From Rickettsiales bacterium (GTDB lineage Bacteria > Pseudomonadota > Alphaproteobacteria > Rickettsiales > Deianiraeaceae): 5,909 nt of DNA. Each line of letters begins with the position of its first letter. Position 1 is the stretch's first letter. The stretch is from contig CANKQN010000061.1 of NCBI GenBank assembly GCA_947485035.1, forward strand, positions 1 through 5,909, given 5' to 3'. The translations under genes were made by a program, and so were the position numbers. The notes beneath the pieces are model-generated. The model did no database searches and was not told the DNA's origin. It worked only from the letters and a program-made list of their open reading frames with translations. Of this stretch, positions 4,817-5,909 are shown one piece after another.

Positions 4817-5404
4817 ATGTCCAGCGATTACGCACAATATATCATATATGCTATTGGATATTTTTCCATATCATATATTCTTTTGCTTATAATTAGGCAC
4901 GCAATACTATATTATATAGTAAAAACACTGCTTGGCATAGTGAAAATTGTGACAAAAAAAGACTTCAAATACGCTCCAAAATCACAACAAATGACCGACC
5001 GTGAGGACGAGCTCAAGCGTGATAAAAAAGTCGAAATTTTCAAACAGGAGGCAAGCGAAGTTCGCAAAATGCTCGATAAAAAGAAAGATGGCGATGATAT
5101 TATTGAAGTTGATATTCAGCGATCAGGCGGCGAAGGAGGGCAGGTCGCTGGAAAATCTGAGGAAAATTCCTCGAAATTGTCCCAAACTCGGGAGCGTCAA
5201 AACGAACGCATTGTTGGAATTGTTGACCAAAGCTCCCTTCCAAAATGGCAAAAAATGGTATTTCAAAAAATGTTCACGGAACTTAACCAAATTGCAAAAA
5301 TTATGGTTCAAAATCATGTTTCAAGTCCGGAAAAAAGCGGATATTGGACATCTTATGTTGAAGCAAAACACCGGCAAACAAAAAACGCTGGCAGGGGTTT
5401 TTAG
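4817..5404 (+). CDS. Membrane-anchored protein of unknown function
   Basis: 195 residues; I do not recognise the family. Residues 8-26 form a clear membrane segment. A second hydrophobic stretch at 29-45, broken by R-H at 27-28 and K36, could be another membrane helix or a surface helix. Residues 47-92 are strongly charged (many Lys, Glu, Asp) and may be a coiled coil. Residues 93-125 are Gly/Ser/Gln-rich and probably disordered. Residues 132-165 look like a compact helical element, with W144 and the repeated Q-K-M-x-F pattern (Q145-K-M, Q150-K-M-F). The tail ends G-Y-W-T-S-Y-V-E-A-K-H. It starts 1 nt after tatA, in the place TatB often holds, but lacks TatB's hinge and L-P signature. The TAG stop overlaps the murI stop by 4 nt. 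Confidence 0.75.
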   Translation: MSSDYAQYIIYAIGYFSISYILLLIIRHAILYYIVKTLLGIVKIVTKKDFKYAPKSQQMTDREDELKRDKKVEIFKQEASEVRKMLDKKKDGDDIIEVDIQRSGGEGGQVAGKSEENSSKLSQTRERQNERIVGIVDQSSLPKWQKMVFQKMFTELNQIAKIMVQNHVSSPEKSGYWTSYVEAKHRQTKNAGRGF

Positions 5405-5909
5405 ATTTTCCCAAAAACAACGGGGAAATTGCCGTGAATGTTGCTTATTGCATTTTGAATTGGTGCAAGGTCTTCGCCGGTGATGTATGTTTGAATTTTT
5501 GCATCAATTTGAACATTTTCCGCAAAGCAATTCAACACTTCCTGACCGAAAATCTCGCCCTGTGGCACAAGTTTAATGCCTTTCCCAATGTTTGTGTGTT
5601 GTGAAAGATTTTTATGAATTTCGTTTGCGAAGTAGGGGTAGTGAGTGCAAAAAAGCCCAACTGACGAAATTTTTGCGAAATCTTCACCAATTGCGTTGCG
5701 AATTTTTGCAAAATCTTCATCAACAACGCCTTGAACTTTGCTGCGGTCAATACCATTTTCAATTTCCTGCTCCCATCTTGATGGTGAATATTGATGCACG
5801 AAAAGATTGCTATCATTGGTATTATGGCATTTTATGAGTGCCTCACGATATTTATCGCTGGAAATCGTCTGCTTCGTGCCAATAACCAAAATATGTTTTT
5901 CGTTGTCAA
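5401..5909 (-). CDS. murI: Glutamate racemase MurI, C-terminal part (5' end off right edge)
   Basis: 168 residues are visible and the frame is open to the right edge (D-N-E-K-H-I precedes L-V-I-G-T-K), so the TTG at 5889 is an internal Leu codon and not a start. MurI interconverts L- and D-glutamate for peptidoglycan. The visible part carries V-I-G-T-K-Q-T-I (8-15) and C-T-H-Y-P (87-91), where Cys87 is the second catalytic cysteine of the two-base mechanism. The first cysteine (C-N-T motif) and the D-S-G loop belong to the missing N-terminal third. An 11-residue repeat, E-D-F-A-K-I twice (64-69 and 75-80), lies just before the catalytic cysteine. The last residues are V-V-F-G-K-I. Aspartate racemases share this fold, so substrate is assigned from motif context. 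The gene is convergent with the unknown gene. Confidence 0.85.
   Translation of the reverse strand, partial: DNEKHILVIGTKQTISSDKYREALIKCHNTNDSNLFVHQYSPSRWEQEIENGIDRSKVQGVVDEDFAKIRNAIGEDFAKISSVGLFCTHYPYFANEIHKNLSQHTNIGKGIKLVPQGEIFGQEVLNCFAENVQIDAKIQTYITGEDLAPIQNAISNIHGNFPVVFGKI
5668..5719. repeat. Imperfect 33-nt-period repeat inside murI
   Basis: The 19-nt segments at 5668-5686 and 5701-5719 are identical except for one base (G5677 against A5710), 33 nt apart. They encode E-D-F-A-K-I twice with an 11-residue period. This looks like a small in-frame duplication or a helical repeat. Confidence 0.6.

Noticed and set aside
5397..5418. GTTTTT/AAAAAC inverted repeat (5397-5402 and 5413-5418) at the convergent gene junction as a terminator
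   Set aside because: Only six pairs, five of them A-T, with a 10-nt loop and no following U-run on either strand; too weak to call.
5887..5889. TTG start codon for murI
   Set aside because: The frame continues to the window edge and the upstream residues (K-H-I before L-V-I-G-T) fit the family, so TTG is an internal leucine.

Overview
The window looks like a piece of chromosome from an AT-rich (about one-third G+C by eye), gene-dense Gram-negative bacterium. It is most likely an alphaproteobacterium with Rickettsiales-like features. The case rests on the gene content: a Pal lipoprotein, an AsmA-family protein, an ISC-type [2Fe-2S] ferredoxin, a very short TatA, and glutamate racemase. It also rests on compact packing, TTGACA-centred promoters, and the lack of Shine-Dalgarno sequences. 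This is an inference from style and families; no rRNA or other firm taxonomic marker is present. The genetic code appears standard, with TAA, TAG and TGA all used as stops.

Layout. (1) Positions 2-1687, minus strand: the first 562 codons of an AsmA-family protein that runs off the left edge. (2) Positions 1688-1847: a divergent promoter region with two TTGACA boxes in a perfect inverted repeat and a 14-bp all-AT palindrome. (3) Positions 1848-3242, plus strand: pal followed at once by prs, which starts with GTG in the same frame as the pal stop. (4) Positions 3239-4026, minus strand: ferredoxin then greA, overlapping by ATGA. greA meets prs tail to tail in a shared CTAG. (5) Positions 4027-4404: the only large gap. 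It holds an overlapping bidirectional promoter and a stretch of long-range complementary segments that looks like a structured small RNA, plus a weak promoter candidate for the next gene. (6) Positions 4405-5404, plus strand: HU, a 41-residue TatA, and an unrecognised membrane-anchored protein in the place where tatB often sits. (7) Positions 5401-5909, minus strand: the C-terminal two-thirds of glutamate racemase MurI, running off the right edge and overlapping the previous gene by 4 nt.

The genes do not form one pathway. AsmA, Pal, TatA and MurI concern the envelope (outer-membrane homeostasis, peptidoglycan anchoring, protein export, D-glutamate supply). Prs makes PRPP for nucleotide synthesis. 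Ferredoxin serves Fe-S metabolism. GreA and HU act in transcription and nucleoid structure. There are no mobile elements, CRISPR arrays, tRNAs or rRNAs. The items most worth following up are the candidate RNA at about 4083-4299, the unknown protein after TatA, and the short, archaeal-looking PRPP synthetase.
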